A DNA stretch of 24,273 nucleotides from Comamonadaceae bacterium (lineage in GTDB: Bacteria; Pseudomonadota; Gammaproteobacteria; Burkholderiales; Burkholderiaceae_C), in contig CANHLD010000005.1 in assembly GCA_947461325.1 (NCBI GenBank), positions 1 through 24,273 on the forward strand, written 5' to 3'. How positions within the stretch are numbered: the stretch's first letter is position 1; each line of letters opens with the position of its first letter. The position numbers and the translations under genes were made by a program. Under the pieces are notes generated by a model. It worked only from the letters and a program-made list of their open reading frames with translations, did no database searches and was not told the origin of the DNA. Shown piece after piece: positions 8,682 through 16,678 of this stretch.

Positions 8682-9230
8682 TTAACGCTTGCGTGAAGCA
8701 GGCTTGGCAGTGGCAGTAGCCACGTTGGAAGTGGCCATGGCGTGCAAGTTGGCTTCAGCGGCTTCTGTGGCTTGCTTGACTGCTTTTTGAACGCTCTCAA
8801 TAGCGGTCTGGCTGGCTGACATCGCTGTCTTCATCATCGCCATGGCACTTTCGGAACCGGCAGGTGCATTTTTAGAAACAGAGTCGACCAAACCGTGCAC
8901 AGATTTTTGGGCTTCAGAGGTTTTGGCTTCTACAGCGTCTGCGAATTCTTTGCCTGTGGTTGAGGCGATTTCGTAAACGTGGCGGCTGAACGCAACCGCT
9001 TTTTCGCTCAGGGGTTGCAGGTAACCGGCTTGCAGTGCCAACAGTTCCTGAACATCTTTGACGTTCATTACAGCGTGTGCTTGAGACTGGGTATCAGCGA
9101 TAGCGGCTTTGGCAGCAGCCATGTTGAGTTCCACCATTTTTTCAACGCCTGCAAACGCTTTTTCGGTCAAACCGAACAGTGTTTCCATATTGGCTTTTTG
9201 AGCGGCGATCATTTGTTCTGCGGTCATCAT
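8682..9230 (-). CDS. Phasin family protein (PhaP-type, PHA granule coat)
   Basis: A small 182-residue, Ala-rich, mostly helical protein that coats polyhydroxyalkanoate granules and controls their size and number. The N-terminal MMTAEQMIAAQKANMETLFG and the phrase FAGVEKMVELN fit the TIGR01841-type phasins of Betaproteobacteria. So do the later helical stretch QAGYLQPLSEKAVAFSRHVY and a basic C-terminal tail rich in Ala/Thr/Lys (TATAKPASRKR). There is no signal peptide or membrane segment, consistent with a cytoplasmic amphipathic coat. The ATG at 9230 has AAGGA 8 nt upstream; a second ATG follows at once. It has its own terminator and a well-formed promoter with candidate PhaR operators. The presence of a phasin implies the cell makes PHA, although no synthase is in the window. 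Confidence 0.93.
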   Translation of the reverse strand: MMTAEQMIAAQKANMETLFGLTEKAFAGVEKMVELNMAAAKAAIADTQSQAHAVMNVKDVQELLALQAGYLQPLSEKAVAFSRHVYEIASTTGKEFADAVEAKTSEAQKSVHGLVDSVSKNAPAGSESAMAMMKTAMSASQTAIESVQKAVKQATEAAEANLHAMATSNVATATAKPASRKR

Positions 9231-9283
9231 GGTTAAATTCCTTCAAGGTTGATTAATAGATTCACTTGTGACTGCAGGCTTTT

Positions 9284-9300
9284 ATGTTGCGCCGCAGCAT
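9284..9300. promoter_or_regulatory. Candidate PhaR operator 2 (downstream of phasin promoter)
   Basis: Dyad ATGTTGC-GCC-GCAGCAT with one mismatch between 7-bp arms. It lies just downstream of the predicted phasin -10 box, so a bound protein would block transcription. The TGC-N3-GCA core resembles the CTGC-N3/4-GCAG pattern known for PhaR. Binding is inferred. Confidence 0.45.
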
Positions 9301-9307
9301 GAATAGA

Positions 9308-9335
9308 AGTATAGGGTTTGTACTAGCTTAATCAA
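9308..9335 (-). promoter_or_regulatory. Sigma-70 promoter of the phasin gene
   Basis: Read leftwards: TTGATT (9335-9330), a 16-bp spacer, then TATACT (9313-9308). Both boxes match the consensus well. The expected start point is near 9300, about 70 bp before the phasin ATG. Confidence 0.6.
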
Positions 9336-9342
9336 GCGCTTT

Positions 9343-9359
9343 TTGTTGCATTGCAACAA
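9343..9359. promoter_or_regulatory. Candidate PhaR operator 1 (upstream of phasin -35)
   Basis: A nearly perfect palindrome TTGTTGCA-T-TGCAACAA (8-bp arms) sits 7 bp upstream of the predicted -35 box. PhaR repressors of PHA-producing Proteobacteria bind TGC-rich dyads at phasin promoters, which this fits. The assignment is by position and symmetry only. Confidence 0.5.
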
Positions 9360-9405
9360 TTTAGAGTTGAGTGTCTAATTGCCTCACTGAAAAAGAACGT
9401 ATTTA

Positions 9406-9434
9406 AATAAATAAGTATTAAAAATTTATTTATT
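9406..9434. repeat. AT-only inverted repeat between the fusion adhesin and phasin genes
   Basis: Perfect 9-bp arms AATAAATAA / TTATTTATT around an 11-nt loop. It lies in an AT-rich 277-bp gap (9231-9507) past the end of the leftward haemagglutinin-barrel gene. The hairpin contains no G/C pairs, so it is a weak terminator at best. Confidence 0.4.
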
Positions 9435-9507
9435 CAATTAAAAAAGACTCATAAAAAATGGACTGTATGACGGAATGCACCACGCTTGTAGCAAATTGAG
9501 CTGTTGG

Positions 9508-12500
9508 TTATTTGAATTTTTTGACCAATTCCAGCCAAGCACTGGTGTGCAAGGATGAAGAACCCGACAGTAACGACGGTGTTTTGCCAAGCGCGCGGCC
9601 AAATGACAGACTTACCGACCAATGGTGGGTCCCGGACCACGAAATACTGACCCCGGCTCCGCTCAGCTTGGCTTGGTTGTCTGAAACGCTGGACCATGGT
9701 CGGTGATACACCTCAAGCCAAGCGCTTTCCAAAAACACCGAAGCCGCGAAATTGCCGGGCGGAAAAGGCCCGACTTGTTCATGGGGCCATTGCCGAGTGA
9801 GTTCCATTCTGACCCATTGGCCGTTGTCCCCGGACAAAATGCCGGGCTGGTAAGCACGCACGTTTTGTGCGCCGCCGAACGACATTTTTTGTGAGGTGTC
9901 GAGATTTTTACCACTCCATTGGCCGTGCAAGCTAAGCGAGGCGTACAAACGTTGTCTAAGGGTTTGAATAAGCCCGGCCGACATATTGAGTTTATGAAAG
10001 TGGCCTTGAGTTTGCGCGTATGTGGCGTCGCCTATGTCTGCCGTCGTGTCGCGGAACCACAATTCGCCTACTGACAGGCCCAAGCTGAACCAGCTTCGGT
10101 ATTTGGAGAAGTTTTCGCCCTCACTGTTGACGGCAAAACGGGTCTGCAGCATATGCAAGCTGCGTTGGTTGGCTATGCCTGTTTCGTCCTGCAAATCATT
10201 CAGTTCGTAATGTTCTAGCTCCATGCGCCAGTTCATTTGCAGTTGCTCGCTTTGCATGGTGTTTTTATCCACCCAGAAGCTGCGTTGCGACGCATTGCCA
10301 TAGGCTTGCAGAGACGCCGCTGAACCACCCAGAGAGTAGCTCAAGCGGGAGGTGGCAGCACCCATTCGCCAATCTGAACCATTCAAAGACCACTCGTAAC
10401 TTAAGCGTCCAAACCTCATGTCGTCTAGCGTGCCCAGCCCTTGTATTTGGACTTCATCTCCATGGCTGAACACATGTTGAAATTGAGGATGTGCTTGCAG
10501 ACGTTGACTGCCGGTGTAGTCGCTGCCATGGTTATCCCAGATCAACTCGCCTGTGATTTGGGTTTGTTGTGCCGTTTTTAATTCGTTCGTGCGCATTGCA
10601 GTTTCCACGTCCGCTATACCGGGAACCACCGTGTTGTTTTGTTTATGCGCAACGACTGCTTGGTTAGCCGCAGCGCTCAGTATGGGGCTTGTCAGTGTCT
10701 CTTGATCAGGATCTGTTGCCGAGGAATCTGTGGCATAGGACTCCGTGGTACTTGAAGTCGTTGGCGATACGTTGGCGCGCCAAGAAGATTCATCGGCTTG
10801 AGCGGCAGACGGGTTGCGCAGATCGAGTAGTTCGTCCACCCATGCGCTCTGTGTCGTGGTGTTTGTGTTATTTGAGCTCAGTAAACCATTCAGGCTGGCG
10901 GTTTGCGTGCTTGAACTGCTTTGACTGATCACAGTCACACTGTTGGTGGTGAAGGCATAGCTGATTTGGTAACCCAGTTGATCTGAATAAAAACCACTGG
11001 CCACGACAGCGTGGCTTCCTACATCGGCGCCGTCAAGCGCATAACTGATGCTGCCGGCAAATGTTTTGCTCAAGGTGCCCGGGTCGGTGTAACTGGCCAA
11101 GGTGGTGTCAGTGGATCCGTCATACAACTGAGTTCCGTAGGCGTAGGCGCTGATGCTCAAGGGCGTCATGAATGCTCTGAGCAGGGGGGCGGTATAGCCG
11201 CCGTAAATAATCCAAGGTGTGGTGAAACTCCAATTGGAGAAGTTTCCGGATGAAGTCATTTCAGACGTGCTCAATCCAGTCACAGTACCGCTGCCGTTCG
11301 AGTAACTGCCATAGCCTGTGCTTTGTCCGCTGGTGCTCGTGTTCCACACGCTGTTTGAGACGCTGCCAATAGCGGTCAACTCCCCAAACAATCCACCTGT
11401 GTAGCCTGTGGTGCCGCTCACAGCGCCGGCAGCGTAACTGTTGGTAACGGTCCCCCGGTTATAGCCAACCAGACCGCCTGCAGGTATGTTTGTCGATGCA
11501 GTCACAGTGGCAGTGGAATAACTGTTGGTGATGCTGCCTGTACCTAAGACACTGTCATTGCTATTTTCACCTACCAACCCACCCACAAAACCCGCCTGAC
11601 TGGTGATGCTGCCGGTGGTGAAACTGTTTTTCACTGTGCCGTAATTTCTACCGACCAAGCCGCCACTGCTGTTGGTGGTGATGGCCATGTTGACCAACCC
11701 TGTGTCTCTGACAACGCCATCACTGGACAACACTGCAAACAAGCCGCTGACCCCTACCAACGGCCTGTACAAGTAAAGGTCTGAGATGACGTGTCCCAAT
11801 CCTGCAAAGCTTCCGCTGTAGTAATCGGCCGTCGTCGTGTTGTTACCGATCTTGGTGAACCCTTTGTAATTTGCGTTGGTCGACCAAGAAGTGGTGCCAC
11901 TCGCATCAATGTCCGCACCTAAGGCGTAATTCGCGGTCAAGCTGCCGTTCATCCCTTGCAAGTCCGTGCCTGTGGTGCTGCCTTTGCTGCCCAAACTGGT
12001 GATGACTTGGTAACTTTTCAGGTTGGCGGTATTGCTGCCGAGTTGCGTGAAGAAATTTGCACCTGCCGCCAAAGTCACCGGTGCATTCACGTGGTAGTCG
12101 GCCGCCACGCCGCTGATCGATCCACTCGTCGAACCTTGTCCATAAAGCAGGCTGAGCTTGCCGCTGCTGTGACTCGAGGTGATGGGTGCACTAATATAAA
12201 TATCGTTGTAGGCGCTCAAAGTCAGCTGTGTGGCTGAGCTCCAACTGACGGCCGAGTTCACATAGATGTGACCGGAATCGCTGCCGCTGCTGTTGTCAGT
12301 GGCAATGCTGACACTGCTGCTGTTCAAACTTGTGCTGAGCGTGGACGCGCCTATGCCGCTGGTCGTGGAGGAGCCTGACCCACTGCTGATGGTGAAGTTG
12401 GTCGGGTCAATCAACCAAGTGCCGCTGCTGCCGTCGGCATTGCGCGTAGACACACGTGCAGCCTCATCTATTTGCACTCGGGCTGCACTGGTTTCAACGA

Positions 12501-13182
12501 AACCCACCACGTTGTTAACCAAGCTGTAGGTATCCAAACGACCGTTCAAGTAGACCGAACCCTTGTCTTTATCGCCCAGCAGCAAAATGCGCCCGCCCGG
12601 TGTTGAGATGCTTCCCATATTGCTGACGCTGGCGCCAAGCAAGGCGGCATAACCGCCCGGCGTGGTGGTGATTTGCCCTTCATTGGTCACCGCGGATAAG
12701 TTGTCCGAAAAGGACAGGGGCCCGCGCAGTTGGAGCGGATCGGTTGTATGTGGCAGGTTGAGGGTGGAAGCTACCAATCCGCCTACATTGACTTGCGCCC
12801 CCGGGCCAAAATACACCCCGGCCGGGTTGATCAACCAGACTTGACCATTCGCGCTGAGTTTGCCAAGAACCTTTGAGCCGTTCGGGTCGCTGATGCGGTT
12901 GATCGTGACCGAGTTGGCACTGGGTTGGACAAACCTGACCGATTCCCCGTTGGCAATATTGAATGATTGCCAACTCAGGGTGGCTTTGCTGCTGCTTTGG
13001 TTGATGGTGGTGATGTGTTGACCACCCACGGTAGCTTGGCTGATGCCTGCTTCACCACTGAGAACCTGGCCTCCTTGTGGTGCAGCCATCACCCAGTCCG
13101 TCTCTTGCAATAGAGATATGAGTCCAAGACTGTAGACACAGATTGATATCTGTCGGTGACGCCTGTTAATCGACAAAATCAT
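9508..13182 (-). CDS. Fused two-partner secretion protein: FHA/TpsA secretion domain + GLUG/MBG passenger + ShlB/FhaC-type barrel
   Basis: One uninterrupted frame of 1224 residues, numbered from the ATG at 13182. An atypical signal peptide ends near residue 33. Residues about 34-259 are a haemagglutination-activity (TPS) domain: SWQSFNI, TINRISD, LSANGQVWLINPAGVYFG and VGGLVAST. Four GLUG-like units (GGLVG...GTVTNSY) lie around 507-605 after a Ser/Gly-rich stretch. An MBG-like segment (SISAYAYGTQLYDGSTD) starts near 675. A Ser/Thr/Gln linker runs to about 870. Residues about 875-1224 match the whole 16-strand ShlB/FhaC barrel: WDNHGSDYTG at its start, FGRLSYEWSL, and FGGAQNVRAYQPGILSGDNG at the lid-loop-6 position. 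No POTRA domain fits in the linker. It probably exports or displays its own adhesin part. It has no operon partners, and a TTG just upstream is a less likely start. Confidence 0.88.
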   Translation of the reverse strand: MILSINRRHRQISICVYSLGLISLLQETDWVMAAPQGGQVLSGEAGISQATVGGQHITTINQSSSKATLSWQSFNIANGESVRFVQPSANSVTINRISDPNGSKVLGKLSANGQVWLINPAGVYFGPGAQVNVGGLVASTLNLPHTTDPLQLRGPLSFSDNLSAVTNEGQITTTPGGYAALLGASVSNMGSISTPGGRILLLGDKDKGSVYLNGRLDTYSLVNNVVGFVETSAARVQIDEAARVSTRNADGSSGTWLIDPTNFTISSGSGSSTTSGIGASTLSTSLNSSSVSIATDNSSGSDSGHIYVNSAVSWSSATQLTLSAYNDIYISAPITSSHSSGKLSLLYGQGSTSGSISGVAADYHVNAPVTLAAGANFFTQLGSNTANLKSYQVITSLGSKGSTTGTDLQGMNGSLTANYALGADIDASGTTSWSTNANYKGFTKIGNNTTTADYYSGSFAGLGHVISDLYLYRPLVGVSGLFAVLSSDGVVRDTGLVNMAITTNSSGGLVGRNYGTVKNSFTTGSITSQAGFVGGLVGENSNDSVLGTGSITNSYSTATVTASTNIPAGGLVGYNRGTVTNSYAAGAVSGTTGYTGGLFGELTAIGSVSNSVWNTSTSGQSTGYGSYSNGSGTVTGLSTSEMTSSGNFSNWSFTTPWIIYGGYTAPLLRAFMTPLSISAYAYGTQLYDGSTDTTLASYTDPGTLSKTFAGSISYALDGADVGSHAVVASGFYSDQLGYQISYAFTTNSVTVISQSSSSTQTASLNGLLSSNNTNTTTQSAWVDELLDLRNPSAAQADESSWRANVSPTTSSTTESYATDSSATDPDQETLTSPILSAAANQAVVAHKQNNTVVPGIADVETAMRTNELKTAQQTQITGELIWDNHGSDYTGSQRLQAHPQFQHVFSHGDEVQIQGLGTLDDMRFGRLSYEWSLNGSDWRMGAATSRLSYSLGGSAASLQAYGNASQRSFWVDKNTMQSEQLQMNWRMELEHYELNDLQDETGIANQRSLHMLQTRFAVNSEGENFSKYRSWFSLGLSVGELWFRDTTADIGDATYAQTQGHFHKLNMSAGLIQTLRQRLYASLSLHGQWSGKNLDTSQKMSFGGAQNVRAYQPGILSGDNGQWVRMELTRQWPHEQVGPFPPGNFAASVFLESAWLEVYHRPWSSVSDNQAKLSGAGVSISWSGTHHWSVSLSFGRALGKTPSLLSGSSSLHTSAWLELVKKFK

Positions 13183-13385
13183 CAAAATTTGACTTTATAA
13201 AATCAAATTAAATGATAATTACAAATTAATTAATAAAACTGAAAATTTGTTACCAATTAATTTATTTGTTGGTTTAAGGCATCGAAAATACAGTATTTAT
13301 GTAGCAATAATTTCCGGTATTCGCGGTCTGGCCAAATTCCAATCGGGCTAAGCCCAGGATGTCGGGCTGTCCCCAATAATTCGGG
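13183..13385. other. AT-rich divergent intergenic region
   Basis: About 200 bp separates the leftward fusion adhesin from the rightward deacetylase operon. The left two thirds is very AT-rich (13186-13320) and the right part returns to the genomic average. Promoters for both directions must lie here. Leftwards, TTGTAA and TTTATA at 17-bp spacing is a weak candidate, and I see no convincing rightward pair. Neither start codon has a good Shine-Dalgarno sequence. Confidence 0.5.
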
Positions 13386-14315
13386 ATGCACATCTACTTT
13401 GCCGCTACACATATTCAAACCTTGCCCGCCGGACACCGCTTTCCCATGGGCAAGTACGAATTGCTGCGCCAAAGACTGGCCACCGAGTTGCCGCAATTGC
13501 AATTGGCACTGGCTGAACCGGCCAGCGACGGCGAACTCGCCTTGGTGCATACGCCAGGCTATATAGATGCGGTGGTGAACGGCAGTTTGAGTCCGGCGGC
13601 TCAGCGTGAAATTGGTTTTCCTTGGTCCGAGGGCATGGTAGAGCGTGCAAGGCGGTCTGTGGGCGCGACCATCAGAGCGGCACGTACCGCCATGAAAGAA
13701 GGCGTGGCCGCCAATTTGGCCGGAGGCACGCACCACGCTTACGCCGACAAGGGCGGCGGTTTTTGTGTGTTCAACGATGTGGCCGTGGCTGCGCGTTTGT
13801 TGCAAGCAGAAGTCGCACGTCAGGAGCGCCGCGTATTGCAGGTAGCCGTTATTGATCTGGATGTACACCAAGGAAACGGCACGGCGACTATTTTTAAACA
13901 CGACCCGAGTGTCTTCACCTTGTCCATGCACGGGGCGAAAAATTTCCCGTTTCGCAAAGAGAGCAGCGATCTGGACATTGAATTGCCGGACGGCTGTGGT
14001 GATGAAGAGTATTTGGCGCAGTTGCACATCGCTTTACATCAGTTAGAACAACGATGCGAGCCCGGTTTGATTTTTTATCTCGCCGGCGCCGATCCGCACG
14101 AAGGCGACCGGCTCGGGCGCTTGCAACTCAGCTTTGAAGGTTTGCGTCAACGAGACCAGATGGTGCTGCAATGGGCGGCAGACAAAGGCATTCCTGTGGC
14201 CATGGCCATGGCCGGGGGGTATGGAAAAGACATCGCTGATACGGTGCAAGTGCAGATCCATACTTTCGCTGTGGCATACGAGGCTTGGCAACACTGGCAA
14301 AATCAGCAGTTATGA
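13386..14315 (+). CDS. Histone-deacetylase-family (zinc amidohydrolase) protein
   Basis: A 309-residue member of the arginase/deacetylase superfamily, cytoplasmic, expected to remove acetyl or similar acyl groups from a small molecule or protein lysine. Active-site landmarks are all present. The His pair is GGTHHA (His116-His117). The zinc ligands are Asp159 and His161 in IDLDVHQGNGT and Asp236 in AGADPHEGDRLG, and the transition-state Tyr279 is in AGGYG. The GFCVFNDVAVA segment is typical of the family. Bacterial relatives act on acetylpolyamines, acetoin-related targets or unknown substrates, so a specific name is not justified. It heads a rightward operon, and its TGA overlaps the next ATG (ATGA). 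The ATG at 13386 gives the normal N-terminus (MHIYFAATH). Confidence 0.93.
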   Translation: MHIYFAATHIQTLPAGHRFPMGKYELLRQRLATELPQLQLALAEPASDGELALVHTPGYIDAVVNGSLSPAAQREIGFPWSEGMVERARRSVGATIRAARTAMKEGVAANLAGGTHHAYADKGGGFCVFNDVAVAARLLQAEVARQERRVLQVAVIDLDVHQGNGTATIFKHDPSVFTLSMHGAKNFPFRKESSDLDIELPDGCGDEEYLAQLHIALHQLEQRCEPGLIFYLAGADPHEGDRLGRLQLSFEGLRQRDQMVLQWAADKGIPVAMAMAGGYGKDIADTVQVQIHTFAVAYEAWQHWQNQQL

Positions 14316-14758
14316 CGCTTCCAAATAACCGACCTCAAGCGCTGCCGCGCTCAGCCTTCCATACCTTCAGAGACATTTCCACCCGCTGGATGGACAACGA
14401 TGCTTACGGCCACGTCAACAATGTGGTGTATTACCAGTGGTTTGACACCGCAGTCAATGCACACTTGATTGAAAACGGTGCGCTGGATATTCACCATGGT
14501 GAGACCATCGGTCTGGTGGTGGAAACGCATTGCAATTTCTTTTCATCGCTGGCATTTCCCCAGACCATACAAGCAGGCATCAAGGTTGCGCGCATAGGCA
14601 CGTCAAGCGTGCGCTATGAGGTCGGTGTGTTTGCGCAAGACGCAGAGCTTTGCGCGGCGCATGGACACTTTATCCATGTGTATGTGGATAAGCAGACCCG
14701 CAAAGCTGTCACTGCATTGCCTTCAACTCTCTTAACTGTTTTAGAAAAATTGACATGA
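14312..14758 (+). CDS. 4HBT hotdog-fold acyl-CoA thioesterase
   Basis: A 148-residue single hotdog domain of the 4-hydroxybenzoyl-CoA thioesterase/YbgC group, which hydrolyses acyl-CoA esters. The signature RWMDNDAYGHVNNVVYYQWFD carries the expected catalytic Asp30, followed by the long hotdog helix. The later V-E-T-H-C-N-F-F strand is also typical. The start is the ATG at 14312, which overlaps the deacetylase stop; an upstream TTG in frame is rejected because it lies inside the deacetylase. Its own stop overlaps the nitroreductase ATG. Being sandwiched with 4-nt overlaps on both sides makes co-translation with both neighbours likely. The acyl substrate is unknown. Confidence 0.9.
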   Translation: MTLPNNRPQALPRSAFHTFRDISTRWMDNDAYGHVNNVVYYQWFDTAVNAHLIENGALDIHHGETIGLVVETHCNFFSSLAFPQTIQAGIKVARIGTSSVRYEVGVFAQDAELCAAHGHFIHVYVDKQTRKAVTALPSTLLTVLEKLT

Positions 14759-15453
14759 GCGCCTCAAACAACATTCAACAAGCGATTGATACGCGTATGT
14801 CTGCGCGGGCTTTCACGCAGCAAGCGGTGCCGCGCGAGCTTTTGACAGAACTGCTGGCGCAGGCCGCGCGAGCGCCCTCGGGCACCAATACGCAGCCTTG
14901 GAAGGTGTATGTGTTGCAAGGCCACAGCAGAGACAGTTTGGTGCACAAAGTGTGTGCTGCGCACGACGAGGTGAGAGCCCATCCGGAGAAAGCCGCCGAT
15001 TACCGCGAGGCTTACGACTATTACCCGGAAAAATGGGTCAGCCCCTTCATAGACAGACGACGTGAAAACGGTTGGAGCTTGTATGGACTGCTTGGCATCA
15101 CCAAAGGTGACAAAGACAAAATGCACGCGCAGCACCAGCGCAATTACCGTTTTTTTGATGCACCTGTCGGCTTGATGTTCACCTTGGACAAAGTCATGGG
15201 GCGCGGCTCGCTGGTGGATTACGGCATGTTTTTGCAAACCCTGATGCTGGCCGCCAGAGGCATGGGTTTGCACACTTGCCCGCAAGCAGCTTGGAACGGT
15301 TTTGCCAACATCATCCTGCCGCACATCGGTGCAGAGGATAACGAAATGTTGATTTGCGGTATGGCGCTGGGCTATGCCGACGACAAAGACATCGTCAACA
15401 CTTTTCGCACACCGCGCGAGGCGGTTGCGTCATTCACCCGTTGGTTGGATTGA
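14755..15453 (+). CDS. Nitroreductase-family FMN oxidoreductase
   Basis: A 232-residue flavoprotein of the NfsA/NfnB superfamily, using NAD(P)H to reduce nitroaromatics, quinones or related electron acceptors. N-terminal FMN-binding features are TRMSARAF and APSGTNTQPWKVYVL, where the Ser-Gly-Thr-Asn-x-Gln-Pro-Trp segment contacts the flavin. GLHTCPQAAWNGF and ICGMALGYAD near the C-terminus complete the fold. The central WSLYGLLGITKGDK insert is typical of the subgroup often annotated as nitrobenzoate-type reductase. The ATG overlaps the thioesterase stop. A 13-bp gap separates it from pncB. The physiological acceptor is unknown. Confidence 0.92.
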   Translation: MSASNNIQQAIDTRMSARAFTQQAVPRELLTELLAQAARAPSGTNTQPWKVYVLQGHSRDSLVHKVCAAHDEVRAHPEKAADYREAYDYYPEKWVSPFIDRRRENGWSLYGLLGITKGDKDKMHAQHQRNYRFFDAPVGLMFTLDKVMGRGSLVDYGMFLQTLMLAARGMGLHTCPQAAWNGFANIILPHIGAEDNEMLICGMALGYADDKDIVNTFRTPREAVASFTRWLD

Positions 15454-15466
15454 CACAGGAATCGCC

Positions 15467-16678
15467 ATGATCATCACCAGTTTGCTGGATACGGATTTGT
15501 ACAAATTCACCATGATGCAAGCGGTGCTGCATCAGTTTCCCGGCGCGCAGGTGTCCTACAAATTCAAATGCCGCACACCCGGCGTGCTGCTCGCGCCTTA
15601 TGTGGACGACATACGCAGCGAAATCAAATCGCTGTGCCAATTGAAGTTTTCAGAACAAGAGTTGGCGTGGATGCGCGCATTGCGTTTCATCAAAAGTGAC
15701 TTTGTCGACTTTCTGGGTTTGTTCAGACTGAACGAAAAATACATCACCGTCAACGCCTTGCCCGACGGCTCCATCGACATTCAAATCAAAGGCCCTTGGC
15801 TGCACACCATCTTGTTTGAAATTCCGGTGCTGGCCATTGTCAACGAAGTGTATTTCCGCCACACCCAACCGGTGCCGGATTACGTGGAAGGGCGCAAGCG
15901 CTTGCAAACCAAAATCGAGCAATTGCAAGCCGTTGATTTGGGCGATTTGAAGATTGCCGACTACGGCACACGCCGTCGGTTTTCCAAACCGTGGCACGAA
16001 GAAGTATTGCGTGTACTGTCTGCGCGTTTGGGGGCGGGACCGACCGGGCGTTTTGCCGGTTCTAGCAATTGTTTGTTTGCCAAAAGCTTGGGCTTGACGC
16101 CTTTGGGCACCATGGCGCACGAATACCTGCAAGCGTGTCAAGCGCTGGGTCCACGCTTGCGCGATAGCCAAGTGTTCGGCTTTGAAACCTGGGCGCGTGA
16201 ATACCGGGGTGATCTGGGCATTGCACTTAGCGATGTGTACGGCATAGAACCTTTTTTGCGCGATTTCGATATGTATTTTTGCAAATTGTTTGACGGCGCA
16301 CGTCACGACAGCGGTGACCCGTTCAACTGGGGCGAGCGCATGATTGAGCATTACAAAAACAACCGGGTTGACCCGTTGACCAAAACACTGATCTTTAGTG
16401 ATGGGTTGACCGTGCCTGGCACCATTGAGTTGTACCAACGCTTTCGCGGACGTTGCCAACTGGCATTCGGCATAGGCACCAACTTGACCAACGATCTCGG
16501 TTATGAGCCTTTGCAGATCGTTATCAAAATGGTGGAGTGCAACGGGCAACCGGTGGCCAAGCTGTCGGACACGCCATCGAAAAACATGTGCGAGGATGCC
16601 AATTACTTGGCTTACCTCAGACAAGTTTTTGGTATTGCTCAATCTGCTGATGAATCACAGACCACGGAAAAACATTGA
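15467..16678 (+). CDS. pncB: Nicotinate phosphoribosyltransferase
   Basis: First step of the Preiss-Handler NAD salvage route: nicotinate plus PRPP, with ATP, gives nicotinate mononucleotide. The 403-residue length fits bacterial PncB. MIITSLLDTDLYKFTMMQAV is the canonical N-terminus. GTRRRFSKPWHEEVL, then GSSNCLFAKSLGLTPLGTMAHEY with His218 (equivalent to the phosphorylated His of the Salmonella enzyme), and RHDSGDPFNWGERMIEHY follow. The ATG at 15467 has AGGA 7 nt upstream. Frame extension upstream into the nitroreductase is rejected. The stop TGA is followed directly by the ATG of the antiporter with no spacer, indicating translational coupling. Confidence 0.97.
   Translation: MIITSLLDTDLYKFTMMQAVLHQFPGAQVSYKFKCRTPGVLLAPYVDDIRSEIKSLCQLKFSEQELAWMRALRFIKSDFVDFLGLFRLNEKYITVNALPDGSIDIQIKGPWLHTILFEIPVLAIVNEVYFRHTQPVPDYVEGRKRLQTKIEQLQAVDLGDLKIADYGTRRRFSKPWHEEVLRVLSARLGAGPTGRFAGSSNCLFAKSLGLTPLGTMAHEYLQACQALGPRLRDSQVFGFETWAREYRGDLGIALSDVYGIEPFLRDFDMYFCKLFDGARHDSGDPFNWGERMIEHYKNNRVDPLTKTLIFSDGLTVPGTIELYQRFRGRCQLAFGIGTNLTNDLGYEPLQIVIKMVECNGQPVAKLSDTPSKNMCEDANYLAYLRQVFGIAQSADESQTTEKH

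Noticed and set aside
9406..9434. AT hairpin as the terminator of the fusion adhesin gene
   Set aside because: The stem has no G/C pairs, so it would be too unstable for an intrinsic terminator. It is kept only as an inverted repeat.
13257..14027. 256-residue open frame antisense to the deacetylase
   Set aside because: Opposite the zinc-site motifs of the deacetylase; His/Gln-rich shadow frame without family features.
15650..16642. 330-residue open frame antisense to pncB
   Set aside because: Lies fully inside the conserved pncB coding sequence and has no recognisable domain or start signal.
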